Shown: in pieces, positions 45,601 to 58,491 of the stretch
Layout of the letters: every line of letters begins with the position of its first letter
How positions within the stretch are numbered: position 1 is the first letter of the stretch
NCBI GenBank assembly: GCA_002286855.1
Contig: NRSV01000049.1
Location: 186,001-250,000, forward strand
Reading direction: 5' to 3'
Length of the DNA stretch: 64,000 nucleotides
Source of the DNA: Bipolaris cookei
Taxonomy: Eukaryota; Ascomycota; Dothideomycetes; Pleosporales; Pleosporaceae
Notes under the pieces: generated by a model
The model's database searches: none
Seen by the model: only the letters and a program-made list of their open reading frames with translations
Told to the model about the DNA's origin: nothing
Translations under genes and position numbers: made by a program

Positions 45601-46130
45601 AAGAAGATGCTATCGACGGAGAAGAGGCTGCTGCAATGGCGCAGAAGCCCGAGGAGATGCAAATGGCGCCCACACCTGACGAGAACGCTGCTGATGCAGA
45701 TCGGATACATGATGAAGCGGCCGACGAGGCAGCGATTGCTCTACAGCTCGGCCAAGATGCACTGCAGGTGCCAAGGAATCAGTCTCAAAGCGATGCTCTC
45801 GCAGAAAACCACGCTCATGTTAACGGCCGCCCAGAGCCTTTGACTCCTCCGAGATCTGAGAAGAACCTGCTCAACCCGCTGGGTAACGGCGGCGTGCCCT
45901 GGTACCTTGAAACTTTCGACGTGCACGGCACCACCGTGTATGAGGAAAGATACACGGGCCGTGAGGTGCTTCGAGACATGAGCGAGGAATTGAGCGAGCT
46001 CGACGACGATGAATTGGATGGCCTTGCTGACTCAGATCCTGTTAGGCCTGTAGACACGTCTGATGCAAACGTAGCGGCGATCAAGAAAGCAGTGGCACGC
46101 AAACGGCAGAAGCGATCGAGGGGTTGGTAG
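42606..46130 (+). CDS. NTO1: NuA3 histone acetyltransferase subunit Nto1 (BRPF-like PHD protein)
   Basis: Exons 42606-43683, 43739-44022, 44072-44239, 44291-45120 and 45173-46130 give 1105 residues. The N-terminal third holds a basic region (RRPGRPPRDRHS) and an EPL-like stretch (YDMDEQDERWLEALN). A PHD finger begins at Cys about 397 (CAICDDGDCENTNAIVFCDGCDLAVHQECYG in sense, with GQWLCRRC), then an extended ZnF-PHD (GCIFCP, KWAHLLCAMWIPE, SCYICKQKMGACIQCGHKSCFEAFHVTCARR). Helical and acidic regions complete it. Nto1/BRPF scaffolds the MYST acetyltransferase Sas3 and reads H3 tails. The bromodomain of animal BRPF is not evident, as in yeast Nto1. The third intron is 51 bp, in frame and without stops. 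Confidence 0.93.
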
Positions 46131-46817
46131 GTAAGTGTGGCAGATACTGTATTCTTTGTTTTCTTTTACTTTTCTTGCGCATGGGCCACTCACGTCGCAT
46201 CTTGTATTATCTTTGGCATTTGTAATATACCTTCTTAGTGGGTTGGAAGGTGTACTGCAGGCGTACGGCGTGTGGCGTAAATTTCACAGTGGGGACTGGT
46301 CAGCGCATATCCATATGTTGTTTCGGATAGGGTACATTGATATGGCGCAACTGGTTGGCTGCTGGCTGCACGGAATCCCATAGGCAAGGGCAACGAAGTG
46401 TCGGATGCAAGACGCCTGAATATGAACTTGAGTTGACGATTCGGATTGCCGGTCATGGCCTATCTGGTTAAAGACGTTGGGAGCAGATGAGGATGAGGAG
46501 CCGAGCCTCACGGGCCGGCTAGCAGAGTTGCTGCATGGCCGGTGCCCCTAGCGGTTGCCTCACTCAGCTGCCTGGTGCTTTGTCGTTTTCATGCTCATAC
46601 AAATAGCAGCCAGTCTCGCCTTGTGCCTTGACTCCCCTTCACCTCCTCTTCCACTTTTACTCCACTTCAGTGCCGCACCGGTCATTTTAGCGCGACGCTT
46701 ACTAAGTGAGACGCGGCTACGGTCGATCAGCCCTGCCAAAAAAACCGCCTAAACTCCAGCTTCAGCAAACACCTTTCCTCAGCCAACAAACTCCTGACCC
46801 ACCACGACATCATCACC
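46131..46817. other. Intergenic upstream of Tra2-like gene
   Basis: About 690 bp; C/T-rich toward the start codon of the next gene. No gene seen. Confidence 0.55.
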
Positions 46818-47808
46818 ATGGAATACGAGAACGAACAGCGCCCCTACGACGGTGTGTTTGCCTGCCTGTGCCTTGTTTGCTGTGTACTGACTGCATCCCA
46901 GATGAGCCTCGCGGCTACGAACGCGATCGCAGCCGGTCTCCGCGTGCTGACCGTCGCGATGACGGAGCGCGTCCTCGCAGCGCCTCTCCAGGTGGTCGCG
47001 ATAGCCGGTAAGTTCCTGCCCTTGCTCTTGTCTCCTCTTGATGGCACAGTTCGCTAACGTCGATGCAGTGGTCCGCCCCCGGAGCGCAGGAACGATGACG
47101 ACGAGAGCCGCAACTCGGGCTCCAACCTCTTCGTCACCGGTATTCACCCTACTCTCACCGAGGACGAAGTCACGCGTCTCTTCGAGAAGTACGGCGACGT
47201 CGAGCAGTGCAACATCATGCGCGACCCCCACACCAAGGAGTCTCGCGGCTTCGGGTTCGTCAAGATGGTTACTGCTGAGCAGGCCGATAATGCCAAGGAG
47301 GGACTGCAAGGAGAAGTTCACCAAGGCCGTACATTGAGTATCGAAAAGGCTCGCCGTGCACGCCCTCGCACACCAACCCCGGGCAAATACTACGGTCCTC
47401 CCAAGCGCGGTAAGTGCGCCTGTTTACATGGCTGGTGATGAGGCTGACAATATATTAGAGTTTGGCGGGCGCGGCCGGGGCGGTCCTCGCTACGGCGGCG
47501 ATCGCGACTCGTACGACCGTCGCGGCGGTGGATACGGCAGACGCGATGACTATGGCTCTCGCAGCTCGCGGTACGATGATCGTGGCTATGGAGCTGGCCG
47601 CCGTGATGACTATCCCCGGGGTGTTGACCGCTATGCTTCGGAGCGCAGGTACGACCGTCGTGGTGGCGGCGGTGACTACTATGACAGGCCTCCTCCGCCA
47701 GCTGCCGGTGCCTACGATGCCGCTCCTCCCCGTGACGCGTACGGAGGTGGAAGTGGAGGTGGAGGTCGCTCGTACAACGAGGGTGATTACGATCGCTCAT
47801 ACCGCTAG
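46818..47808 (+). CDS. Tra2-like SR RNA-binding protein
   Basis: Exons 46818-46851, 46902-47007, 47069-47409 and 47459-47808 give 276 residues; the first exon has only 34 coding bases. A short RS region (RDRSRSPRADRRDD, SASPGGRDSR) precedes an RRM at about 62-140 with RNP2 NLFVTGI and RNP1 RGFGFVKM. The Tra2-type linker KARRARPRTPTPGKYYGPP follows. The C-terminus is RGG/YGG-rich (GGRGRGGPRYGG, RRDDYGSRSSRYDDRG). Transformer-2 proteins bind exonic enhancers and regulate splicing in the nucleus. A KH or second RRM is not present. Confidence 0.9.
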
Positions 47809-49556
47809 CTACCCAGCTGACCCAGGCAGAACCCAAGCGGTACTAAGTTAGGGTTCGTATGGCTTCCTCGGTTTGGCGCCTTTTCCAGCACTTCACTTCT
47901 GTAATCCTATGACTACTTCACTGGGGTTCAGTTTAATACGGCTTTTACACAAAGGGCATGTGGTCGACAAAAGTTCATCGCTATGGTTCACGGCAGCGCA
48001 GGTAGCACTCTACCGTTGTCTGCCTTCTTGCAGCTCGACATGATATTATCCTTCGTCAGCTCGGTAATTTCCTTGGAAAATCGGTTCAGCACTTCGCTAA
48101 ATGCTTTCGGGGCATCATCTATAGCCCTTGGGACCATCAATCATCTTGATCGACACCAAATTGTACTTCTATCTCCTGTCCTTCGATGCAACCTGGACGT
48201 CCAGTAGCCAGTCCACACCACCTTTCCGCATGATCAGCACTGTCTAAATACTTTCACTATCATCCACCATAACCGCCATCATGTCAGCGCAGCCCCTCCC
48301 GACTCAGTAGCATAATTGGGCCTAAAAGTTTCGCCGTCGAAAATTTACAGCCTTTCGCATTGTAGACTGGCAAGATGATGACTGTAGATGCATCGCTGCC
48401 ACCGCCCGTCCACGTGCTTTGTCTGACGCATGTCGGAATGCCAAGACTAGCCGTTTGGCCGAGTCGTGCATAGATATCAAAGTCTGTGATTATAGCTTGT
48501 AAATGAGCAGTTTGCTCGACGCAAACGGTTGTAATACGTGCGGGCTCTAAGGTACATACAGTGCAAGGTGCGTGGCCCCTCCCCAAACTTTATTCACCTG
48601 ACTTCCTTTTTTTGGTCACACGTGGTTTGCTCATCACCGCACTTCATTTCGACTGTGCACCGAATGCAAAGTCTGAGAATATGTCCGTTCACGCAGCCCT
48701 TTCTACCAACTATCTTTGCAAGCCATCGCCTCTAGGCTCTGATTAGATGTCTCAATCCCAAGATGGAGCGCGCGCACATAGCTGCTTGTGCTGTCGCAGC
48801 TTAGATTGCTTGCATGTAGGTGTGCATATGCTTGACAATGATTCCACTTATGTTCCTGGACCTGCGATGTAACTCGCCAGTTAATCAGCTAAGCTTGTAA
48901 AATTACACAATGTCATAGTTTAGACCATTTTTTGAGCGGCCTGGGGTACACACTGGTCTGTTTCGACAGGTAGAAAACTAAAATCTGTGCCACCATCAAA
49001 TCAGCTTTCACACGGTGAATTTTGCCACTTTGTACTACTAGCATTTGCTTCAGTGTAGCGATTGTGGCGCTTCCAAGCTAATCGAAGCGTTGTAGTATTC
49101 TTGGGGATCGACCCGCTGGACGCCATACTGATTCGGCTCCCGTGCAAGGGTCCTTGTGAGTGGGTCATTTGAGGGTTAACTTAAAACGACACAAGCCCGC
49201 ATCGACAGGTTACCAGCCTGACGGCGGCGACACGTTAGGGGAGTACGCGGTCACATCCATGGCATCCTGTTTCCCCTCTCTTCTCAGCCCACTCTAGGGC
49301 GTTTTAGCAGTCGTGTTACCTGCGTCTGTTCGCAAAGGGACACGACAGCAACTTGGCATTAATCTTGCCGCGCGGACACCTCCACATCGTGGTCAGCTTT
49401 CATAGTAAGGATACACCCAGTCAGTCCGACGTAAGCCTGATTTAACCTTCTCGCAGTGGACTCTTGTAGGCCTCTCACACAGCCCACGTCTCCATCTATA
49501 CCATCTCGGCTTTCTCGGTTTCCAAGTCGCTCTCTCCATCCCCTTCCTTACGCACT
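47809..49556. other. Intergenic, 1.7 kb
   Basis: Contains the 3' UTR of the Tra2-like gene and the promoter of the DUF3431 gene. A minus-strand 100-codon frame (48284-48586) reads smoothly but matches nothing I know. Otherwise featureless. Confidence 0.45.
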
Positions 49557-50789
49557 ATGACCAGACGAAACGTCATTCCGCTCCTTGCCGTATTCGTCGT
49601 TATTTCCATAACTGTATTTTTTTACTCCGACATACGCACTAGCGAGACGTGGAGGAATTTGCCTCAACATGTGGGCTTGGGCGAACATATTGGCAGCAAT
49701 GCGCAACCGCACAGCGCGGACCCATCGGACGACCCCGACTACACGAATTGGAATCCAAAACCCGTGTTCAAACCAGGCTCGCCGATGCCCCCGGGGCATA
49801 ATTACACATCGACATTGATAATTGCAAAGACAAAGAAAGAGGATATCGGTTGGATACTGGAAAAGCTGCCGCAGCAAGACAGAGCCGTCTATGTCGCAGA
49901 CGATCCAGCTGCGCCGTTGCACCCTCCAAAGAACAAGGGCCACGAAGTCATGATCTACCTGACGTGGATTATTGACAATTACGACAACCTTCCTGACGTC
50001 GCCATCTTCATGCATGCGCATCAATTATCATGGCACAATGATGTGCTCCTGGGTAGCGACGCACACGAAATGATCACTCGTCTGAGTCGGCCACGCGTTT
50101 GGAGAGAGGGTTTTGTGAACATGAAGTGTACTTGGGTCCCAGGCTGCCCGGATTGGATGCACCCAGGTGTGACGGAACAGGACAAGAACAAGCAGGAAGA
50201 GGTTCTTCTTGCAAAGTCCTGGAGCGAGCTTTTTCCCCTCGACGAAATCCCTAGTGTGCTGGCGCAGCCTTGTTGCGCCCAATTTGCCCTCTCGCGAGAA
50301 CGGATACAAGCGAAGCCCTTGGCGCAATACGTCTGGTACCGTGACTGGGTATTCAACACACAATTACCCGACTACTTTAGTGGGCGCGTCTTTGAGTACA
50401 TCTGGCAATTTATTTTCACGGGTCAAAACATTTATTGTCCAAAAGAACATGTTTGTTTCTGCGACCAGTACGGCGTTTGTTTTGGTGGTGAAGAAGAATA
50501 TGACAACTTCAAAGCTCTTGTGGCTGAGTTGGGCGATAATCAAGCGAAGCTCATGAATTGGTATCAGAGAACAGCGTATACCGCAGAGGCAAAAAAAGAA
50601 GGCGATATGCAAAAGCTAAAGGAAATTGAGACACCTGAGCCAGGCAAGGATGTGGGGTATAGGAGGGAGATTGACCGCTTGAAGCCGATGGTCGATCAGT
50701 TGAAACATGACGCCTATATTCGAGGCGAGGACCCGCGAAATCGCGCGTTGGAGGTAGGAAGGAAGTGGAAAGAGGGAGATGGTTTTTGA
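49557..50789 (+). CDS. DUF3431 family type II membrane protein
   Basis: A single exon of 410 residues. Residues about 6-23 (VIPLLAVFVVISITVFFY) form an N-terminal signal anchor, with the rest predicted lumenal or extracellular. DUF3431 marks: LIIAKTKKEDIGWI, MIYLTWIIDNYDNLPDVAIFMHAHQLSWHND (about 142-172) and CCAQFALSRERI...YVWYRDW. A His/Asp-rich core and paired Cys (CPKEHVCFCDQYGVCFGG) suggest a disulphide-stabilised glycosyltransferase-like fold, but the family's activity is unknown. A charged C-terminal helix with DRLKPMVDQLKHDAYIRGEDPRNRALEVG closes it. Confidence 0.9.
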   Translation: MTRRNVIPLLAVFVVISITVFFYSDIRTSETWRNLPQHVGLGEHIGSNAQPHSADPSDDPDYTNWNPKPVFKPGSPMPPGHNYTSTLIIAKTKKEDIGWILEKLPQQDRAVYVADDPAAPLHPPKNKGHEVMIYLTWIIDNYDNLPDVAIFMHAHQLSWHNDVLLGSDAHEMITRLSRPRVWREGFVNMKCTWVPGCPDWMHPGVTEQDKNKQEEVLLAKSWSELFPLDEIPSVLAQPCCAQFALSRERIQAKPLAQYVWYRDWVFNTQLPDYFSGRVFEYIWQFIFTGQNIYCPKEHVCFCDQYGVCFGGEEEYDNFKALVAELGDNQAKLMNWYQRTAYTAEAKKEGDMQKLKEIETPEPGKDVGYRREIDRLKPMVDQLKHDAYIRGEDPRNRALEVGRKWKEGDGF

Positions 50790-51602
50790 TGCGAATATTT
50801 TTTCCCCAACTACATATCGATGCCGGGAACATTGCGAGTAGAATGTATAGACATGGTTTATTCAAATCAACAGTAGTATTTCAATCTTCTCTGGACTGCT
50901 TCTCCTCGTCGATTGTTGTAGAGCAAGAGCACAGATTATGATTGTGATTTAGTTATTGTGAAACTATTAAGCACAAACACCCCTTTTCTAGTTTTCGCTA
51001 GAATTCATTCCTGCGATTGAATAATAGAAGTACATCTTTTCTGGAAAGAATCAGACTATTGGATCCACTCACTTGTGGCTTATCTAATCCACCGTCACAT
51101 GTTCGCGCGGCATTTGTGCAAACAACACAAACTCACCTCGCCGCGTCGCCGCGACTTTGGCCTTTCTGGCTGGCCTTGTTTGTCTCTCACAGACAACAGC
51201 AAGCGCCAGCAACCCACATCAGGTGCGCAATAACTGTCTGCTGCCCCAGTCCGTCCGTCACTTTTCTGCGTTGAATCCAAACCACGCGCCCGAAGTGCGC
51301 TTCTCGCTGCCAACTGCGTCCCCAATATGACCCCAAACTGCACTTTTCGCTGCGACCCAAACTATGCATTGCTCCTCCTCCGACACACAAACCATGCCTT
51401 GGTCAAGCCATTTGTCTACATGGGTGTCAAGCCAAATACATGGTAGCCTGGATACAAGAGAGCTTCGATTTCCATACATGACCGAGTTGTTGTACTCTAG
51501 TAGTTCAGCTCGCATTCGCAACCATTTCCGCTTCAAATCTTTGGTCCAAACACTTACCATTACGCATTGACAGCTCACTCGTACAACTGCGGGATCTGTC
51601 TG
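50790..51602. other. Intergenic / 5' leader
   Basis: About 800 bp before the next start codon. A GCATTGACAG acceptor-like site close to 51572 suggests a 5'-UTR intron, but no donor can be fixed. A 246-codon antisense frame across 51258-51998 looks like a shadow. Confidence 0.45.
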
Positions 51603-53552
51603 ATGTCGGGGCAAGCAACCACGATGACGACAAACGCACCCTACTACCAAATGCGCTCCGGCCAGTTCATTACCACGTCCAACAGCACAAACGCTGCACC
51701 GCCCCAATTCGTAGCCGAAGACGAAGAGTATGATTTGGCTGGTCCCGTTGCTGTTATAGCGCCGCTCGCTCATCACCTCAGCCCACATTTGTATGCCGAA
51801 CACACTGCGCAACAGACGTCTGTCGACCATACACTGGAAGAGAACCATAATCTCGTAGAGTTGCTCGAGGCCGCTACAGCTGCTGGTCACGCTGCCCAGA
51901 TTATGGATACAAGTGATACAGGTAGGATGACTCCTATATCGCAAGGTAGGGGCAAAAGGAAAAGGCCGATTGGCTCTCCGGTTGCAGATTCCTTCCACAA
52001 AGCAGATGAACCTATGAATATCAGACGGAGAAGGCTCGAAGGACCCACAGACCCTCGATTGGAAGACGGCATCTGTGAAATGGGTGGAGATTTAGTCGAT
52101 GACAATCCATCACCCTCCAGTGAGCCTCAACCCAACAATGCTCGTGCTGCAGGTATCCATTCTGCTGGTGCCCTCTTCCGTCGATCTTCAGAGAGAACAG
52201 CTCGTAAACACACACGTCCGCCAATTTCCAAGCTGTTCATCTCCCTTCGGCTCAGCCCTGAGAACTTTCTCCAACTTCAGGCCTCTGCAAAAGCATACAT
52301 GCTCGACTCATCATACCCCGAAAGACAAAGTTGCGTTGGCAATCGTGGCAAGGGAGACAACGATATGGTCAAACTGAGGCTCTTCAACTGCGTCCGTGAC
52401 TTCTTGAGCAATGGGGTGGGCGAGCGGTTCTTTGGTGAGCATATGGAAAAGCTAGAGGAAAATGATACCATAGAAGCCGCTCGTGCGCTGGGAGAGATGG
52501 AGACGCCCGAGGCAAGTCCACGACTCATCTGGCCAAGAGATGGTAACAAGATTATTGGTCTCGTCACTCCTCTCATGAGACGCATGGTCACGAATGAGCG
52601 ACAACGACAGTATGCAATTGAAACGAGGAAAGGGGGCTCTAAGCAAAAAGATAAGGAAAGCAGTGTGAAGGCTGTTACTCAGCAAGATGGGAATCGCGAC
52701 GAACACGGGCTCGAGCATCATTTGCAACCAGCATTTGATCCTAACCTGAGTCATCCTTGCCGGTATTCACAGGCAACTCTGCCGTCATCGCCAACATCCG
52801 TCGCTCTCGAGCAGCGCTCGTCACAAGACCAGGTATGTCTTGCGGATTTGGAACAAAAGACGCATGACTGTGTAACAACAGCTTTAAGGTCAAAGGTACG
52901 TTGACCGCTGATTATTGTTCCAGTCGATAATTTGAGTGCTGACGCAGACCAGCTATCCAGGACGGGCAGGGCCAATCCCAACCTGAGGCATATCAACATA
53001 TTTCTTGTAGGGCCTTCATCTGGCACCACGTCAGACACCAAAATCAGCGAGAGACGCATCACCGCCGAAGCGCAATCACACCTGGCCTGGTATGACTACA
53101 ACGACTTTGTAGATGAGGTGGTCTCGCTACTGCAAACTGCCATGGATAGTCATCCCGAACTTGAGTCGTGGATTGGGTCTTTCCGGGCACCAGACAACAA
53201 CCTCCGCGGACTTGCCGCTGCTGCCAATGCACTGCAAACCGAGGATGTCCCTCAAGGGCCCATTGTAATTAGCAAATCCACCGGAATACCTCCAGATGAT
53301 GATGTGTCGGCTGCATTACCGCCCCCTGCCTCCGCAGCCGTTCTCCGTCCCACCATGGATGAGTGCAACAACACCAACACCAGGCTGCTCTCCCGCTGTG
53401 TCATCAAATCCATCGGGCCCGAGGGGTGGCGCAATATTCGCAATGCTGACGACTGGTACAGCGTGTTGAGGGAAAAGGCGTTTGCCGTCTGGGCGGATGG
53501 CATCTGTAATGTACTTGTTGAGTTGGTGGACCCATCGGCCATGGATGCGTAA
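51603..53552 (+). CDS. Hypothetical nuclear-looking protein (uncertain splice)
   Basis: I do not recognise the family with certainty. Start ATG 51603 (MSGQATTMTT). A frame-consistent model is 51603-52869 plus 52924-53552 (54-bp intron, GTGTAA donor, TTCCAG acceptor), 631 residues. A basic cluster GKRKRPIG and MNIRRRRLEG (about 115-150) suggests nuclear import. A conserved-looking core runs KLFISLRLSPENFLQLQASAKAYMLD (about 215-240), CVRDFLSNGVGERFFGEH and LVTPLMRRMVTNERQRQYA. The C-terminal exon has WYDYNDFVDEVVSLLQTAMDSHPELE and, near the end, WYSVLREKAFAVWADGICNVLVELVD. Stronger-looking splice sites (GTATGT at 52833, GTACGT at 52896) do not keep the frame. Confidence 0.7.
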
Positions 53553-56500
53553 AGTTTTGACACAGACAAAAGGTTTGTTAACGGATGCACATGATAGTTG
53601 ACGGGTGCTGCATCGCGTTGTGCCGCATGAGAAGGCGCTACGTACATTGTGTTGCGCAAAGTTCAAACAGCGTTCACAAAGAATCAATCATATCAATCAC
53701 CTTTTTTTTTACCGTGCACCAACAAATTCTGTCCTTTAATCCCCCTTTCTATTTTGTTTTATTTTATTTACCCATTTTCACCTGATTACTTACATATCCC
53801 ACACACCAAACATCCACGCCATCCCAAGCGCGCTACTAAACAAAGGGCGTCGGTGTCAGGCGTGCGTGGATACCAGGGGTGTGGGTGTCTCGCCTCGCCT
53901 CACCAACCAAACCAAAAAAAAAACCAATATACCGTAACGGGTAAGCTCCCTTAGCTCCCTTCTCCCCCCCTCCTTTGCCCACCCACACCACCCCACCAAG
54001 GTAAGAAAAACAGCCAAGCCGTAGATTGTAGCGAACGTCGTTCGCCTGCCCTGTGGTGGGCCCTTCTGCGTGAACGCTTGAAGGGACTTTTTTTTCCGCC
54101 CCCCTCGTGCTCGCCTTCCGACAGCTTTTTTGGCGCTACTTTATCGGTTAGGCTGGGTGGGGCGTTTGGCTCAACAAGTTTCTGGGGAGGATGGGGAGGA
54201 GGGGGGGGGAGCGGCGCTCTTTTTGGTTCGCTTTGTCTTTATGAGAGAGGAGCGTTTTTTTTCTTACTTGAGGATAATGGAAAGAGTGTCTGTAGATCTG
54301 GCAATAATTCTTGGGGTATTCTTGATCTGACCCTCTTTTGTTTGCTTTTTTAGGGCAGACGAGGGTGGTCTGACGAAAGTGGGCTTTGGGGGCAGGGGGA
54401 GGAGGGGAAGGGAAAAAAGCATGTGATTGTGGAGATTGTGGGCTAGTAAATAAGTAGTAGCTCTTTTTTTACTTTGTGTGCTGCGGGGATGAGTTTAGGG
54501 CGCATGTTGATGAGTGTATGCGGATTTGATAGCAAATGTCTAGATAGATTTGGTATCGCTGGTGTGCGGTTTTTGATTGGATTGCGGAAAGCAGTTCTGG
54601 TGTAAGTGGATTTGTTACGCGGTATTGTGTGGGTATGTTACAAGAATGGTCATATGAGAGACGGATAGTTACGTTTCTCAAGGGAGTTTGGTTCGCTGTG
54701 AACTTAGTACGTCGCCAGCTGCTACCCGTGTGTTGCAGTTGAGAGCCGCGGAAGTCAGACAGGGGGGATCGAATGCGGCGTTTCTGTGGGAGAATGCAAG
54801 CCACGCTTGTTTGTATACATGCATCTGAAACTTGTGCCGTTTGTGCCAGATCTGTGTGTGGCGGGTAAGTTCCGAAATGTGTTGTTAGTAGTTACTGTAG
54901 TGTAGCACTGTCAGAGTATTTAGAAACTGATCTTAGTAAGATGGGGCGTAAATGGATGGTGTTTGCTTTTGTACGTATATCGTTGATTGAACAGTAAAGT
55001 GGACTTGCGAGTGCGAATCTTTAACAGCCTGTAATAGCGAGGAATACGCCTCTTGAATCGTTAGCATCTACGCAGCATGAAATCTATGACATAAAGTTTT
55101 CCCTCATCAAGTAAAAAAAATCTTTTCTCCTACTGCGATTCATACGCGCACATGTATAGTATACCGCGACATACAACTACACTGAATTACACCTCTTGTA
55201 ACTCTACGCTTTCGCTGCTCAAACCCTAAGGCATCCATTATCTCAAACTCACTACTCTCGTCTATACAAAAACCTTGACACCCACTGTCCACCTAGTTAC
55301 TGTATGTAGGGCCTCCGCTATAACCAACAGCTTCAAACTCAATTGCAGAAACCTTCCACTTTCTCCACATTCTTTACCTCTGCCATGTTTCACTCGCCTC
55401 TTGTCACAGCCGGATCTAGCCAAGCGAGGTACTAATTACTGGACCGCAACTATATTCTTTACACAAACACAAACAGGGTCGTTCAAGTTGGTGAGGAAAA
55501 AAGAAAGTTGGTTTAAATCAACTAGAGGGGTTATTAGGGTCGAGTAGAGTTTTTGGAAGGCGCGGACCCTGTGTCCGGTGTTGCATTTAGCGTGGATTGA
55601 GGAGGAGATCAGGTAGGGTTTGGGTGTTGTTAGGCAAGAGACTGGATGAAGTCTCTCTTGTTTGCTTGTTGAAGTAGTGTTGAAATGAAGGGTATAACAA
55701 TCATGAAGGATATGTAGATTAGGTGGGAGAAGGATGATTTGCCGAGGACTATGGTTAATAGGCGTATGTTTCAAGCTTGTGAGGATGGCGAGGTATCCAA
55801 GGTATGATTCTTTTCGTTATCGTAGACTTTTCTTTTTGAGCTTCTTAGGGAGAAATACGTGTTGATTGATTTGATCGTTGGAGAGTTGGAATGCTCGGGC
55901 GATGAATGAGTACGAGGCTCAGGCTAGCATGAAGACAGATGTTGCTGGATGTAAGTTGTTCCTGTCATCAAGTCGGTTGGTTCTTGTTTGATTCTAACAA
56001 CATCTTCTAGGACTCGACTTTCTGCCTGGGAATCCATAACCAATACTGTGAATGGAAAAGAGTCGGAGGCATGCCTACGTTAGTGTAGGGTCGGCAGCTG
56101 TTTTTTCTTTGCTGTGGTAAGGATAGCCTGGCGATCTGCCTTTCTCAGCCTCTTGGCCCAGTGAGCCTCAAGCGTTTCAGTACTGCACTGTGTTGGTCGC
56201 CCGCCCCGTTATTCTCAGACGTGTCTGACTGAGGCAGCCTCAGTCTTGATCATATGAATTGATCTTGGATATTGCATTGTCAAGTACGGATATGGGCGGG
56301 TTTGAGGGGTTGCGTCATCATCACACTGCATGATGGCAGTTGTCAAGACGCGACGCATATATGCATACGCAGGTTCAAATAATATTTAATTATTGAGACA
56401 AAGGAGATGGAGGCACAAGCTCGGTTGTCAAGCTTGCGACAGTTTACCCGCCCCACACGATGTTGAGTGTATGGTCGCGCCGGGTTAAGCGCAACATGTG

Positions 56501-58491
56501 AATGGGTGCTGAAGAGGTGCATAATGCTCACCGGTTGTGATAGCCGTTCCCTTGGGTTTCAGCGTCGACATTGGCGTGACTCTCTGCCTGACCCGGGGCC
56601 CAACTCGGCCCACCGATACGGCCGTGCGTCCACGTTGCTGACCACGTGGGCATGCAGGGCATACATCCCATCTCGTTCTGTCCCATGCAAGGGCGCTTGG
56701 ACAGGTTCAACGACGCTATCGTGTCGAGACTCTTGACACGATACTGACGATCAGCGCTCGACGATTCTCTCTGGTCGAGTAAGCTGACTGCATGCAGTCC
56801 ATCTGGGAAGCCGATCGGACAATCTTTAACTCATTTGGCAGACACGGGATCGAACAATAACAAGAGATGAAGAAAGAGGCATCGGGCAGGAGCTAAGACC
56901 ACAGAAAGGTGGGTTGGTGATATCAGCGCAAAGTGTCAAGTAAACGGCAAATCTTCCCGCGGCATCATTCGGAGGCGGACAGATGACATGTCAAGGGTCC
57001 TGACGAACCCAGAGCGACTCATTACGATATGACGTTGGTCGATAGCTACTATAGTGCTGATGGCCAAGGGCATGGGCGAGCTGAATAGCTGGGTGCTAGG
57101 GACTAGCTGCAGTGCTTTAAAGGGGGGGTCTAGGTGCTCTTGAAAATGGCCTAAGAAAAAAAAACACCCCGCGTCAACCGGCTGGTGCTAGCGGATTGAT
57201 TGAGTAGTTGAGACTGGGGCTAACCAGCCCAGAGCCCGTCGAGATAGGAGGTTCTGCAACGTATGGAGCAACCAAGGGGTGATGGTGTGTGGTTGCAGGA
57301 GGGCCTTTTGTGATGCGGGCCGTTGATGGGGCACAACCACTCAGATGCGCCCTCGCACACGCGTACCGGTGGCCGGTAGCGGCGGCCAAAGTGGGTTCCC
57401 GCACAAGGAGAAAACGTGGCCGAGGCGCTGTAAAGGCTGTAAGTGGGCTGTACTCTGTCATGGCCATTTGGGTAGTGATGACGCCCGCGTACGTACATAC
57501 GAGTGGCCGGCATGCACTCGAGAGCAGCAACGGAGACGTGGTATGGGCTGGCTGGACATGAGTCTGTATGCACACACATGGATAGAGTTCGTTTCACCGC
57601 GATCAAGAGATTGTTGCATGCATGGATTACAGAGCAGTCTTGGAAAGATTGTCTCGATGCATGACTCCTGTCTTCATGTCATTGTGCGCACTGGTTGCTA
57701 TGCTCCCCACATACTTGGGGCATCAACGCCACCACACCGAGACAGGGCTCGCGTTTGCTCTCTGGTGCTGCCGAGAGAGGATGTAGTATATCTATGTGTA
57801 CATCGTGCATGGATATCGTGTGCACAGCAGCATCTGATGCCGCCGGCGTAACCTCTGGAACCTTTGGCTAGCATGGCCCCCCTGCCGGTAGATCTTGTCT
57901 ACTCGGGCCACTCCCTTGCCCATCTGGCTCCTTTGAAACAAGCGAGGCGCGATGCCGGGCTAGCACAGGGCCGGCTTTGTCGACGTTCCATCTGTTGTCG
58001 CCTTTTGTTCACCAGGTAGCGGTCTACACTCGAATCCATCATCCGCTCCGGTCTTTGCCGTCACCGTCGCGTCTCACTTGCTGTGGTATTAGTACGGCGG
58101 GTGTCCCCCCAAACCACTTGTGTCACCACTACTGTCACCACTACTGTCACTACTACCATTTACTACTGCATACCACCAAGCCACTCCCTACCGCCATCGA
58201 CGGCCAACTTTTCAGCCCGCACCATGACCAACTCCCTCGAGTCTTCACGGCCCATACTTGCCAACGTAAGCTATTTTCCCGTCCCTACGTACCCACTGTT
58301 CGTTTCAGACATGCCCTAGTCCTGGCCGGTGCGTGCCTACGGAGCACCTGCACTCTTGGGCCCATCATACTAGTTCTCTCATCCCCTCTGCACTTTTCTT
58401 GCACTTGCTCTTCCTCCCACATCGCTCCCGCTTCTCTCCCAAACTTTCATCGCAACCATAACAACGACAACACAATACACCACCCCTCAAC
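53553..58491. other. Gene-poor region, 4.9 kb
   Basis: No gene that I can support. The first half is rich in T and C homopolymers (for example T runs at 53701-53711 and 54089-54096, G run near 54202). Near 58121 a 12-bp unit TGTCACCACTAC is repeated almost three times. The last few hundred bases are CT/CA-rich and probably the 5' UTR (with possible intron) of the following small gene. Confidence 0.45.
58121..58156 (+). repeat. 12-bp tandem repeat
   Basis: TGTCACCACTAC twice, then TGTCAC-TACTAC. Confidence 0.8.

Noticed and set aside
48284..48586. A 100-codon minus-strand frame with ARLGQTASLGIPTCVRQ
   Set aside because: Reads smoothly but resembles no family, and lacks paired splice or promoter evidence.
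51258..51998. A 246-codon minus-strand frame
   Set aside because: No domain, composition like noncoding or antisense; it overlaps the plus-strand gene's first exon.
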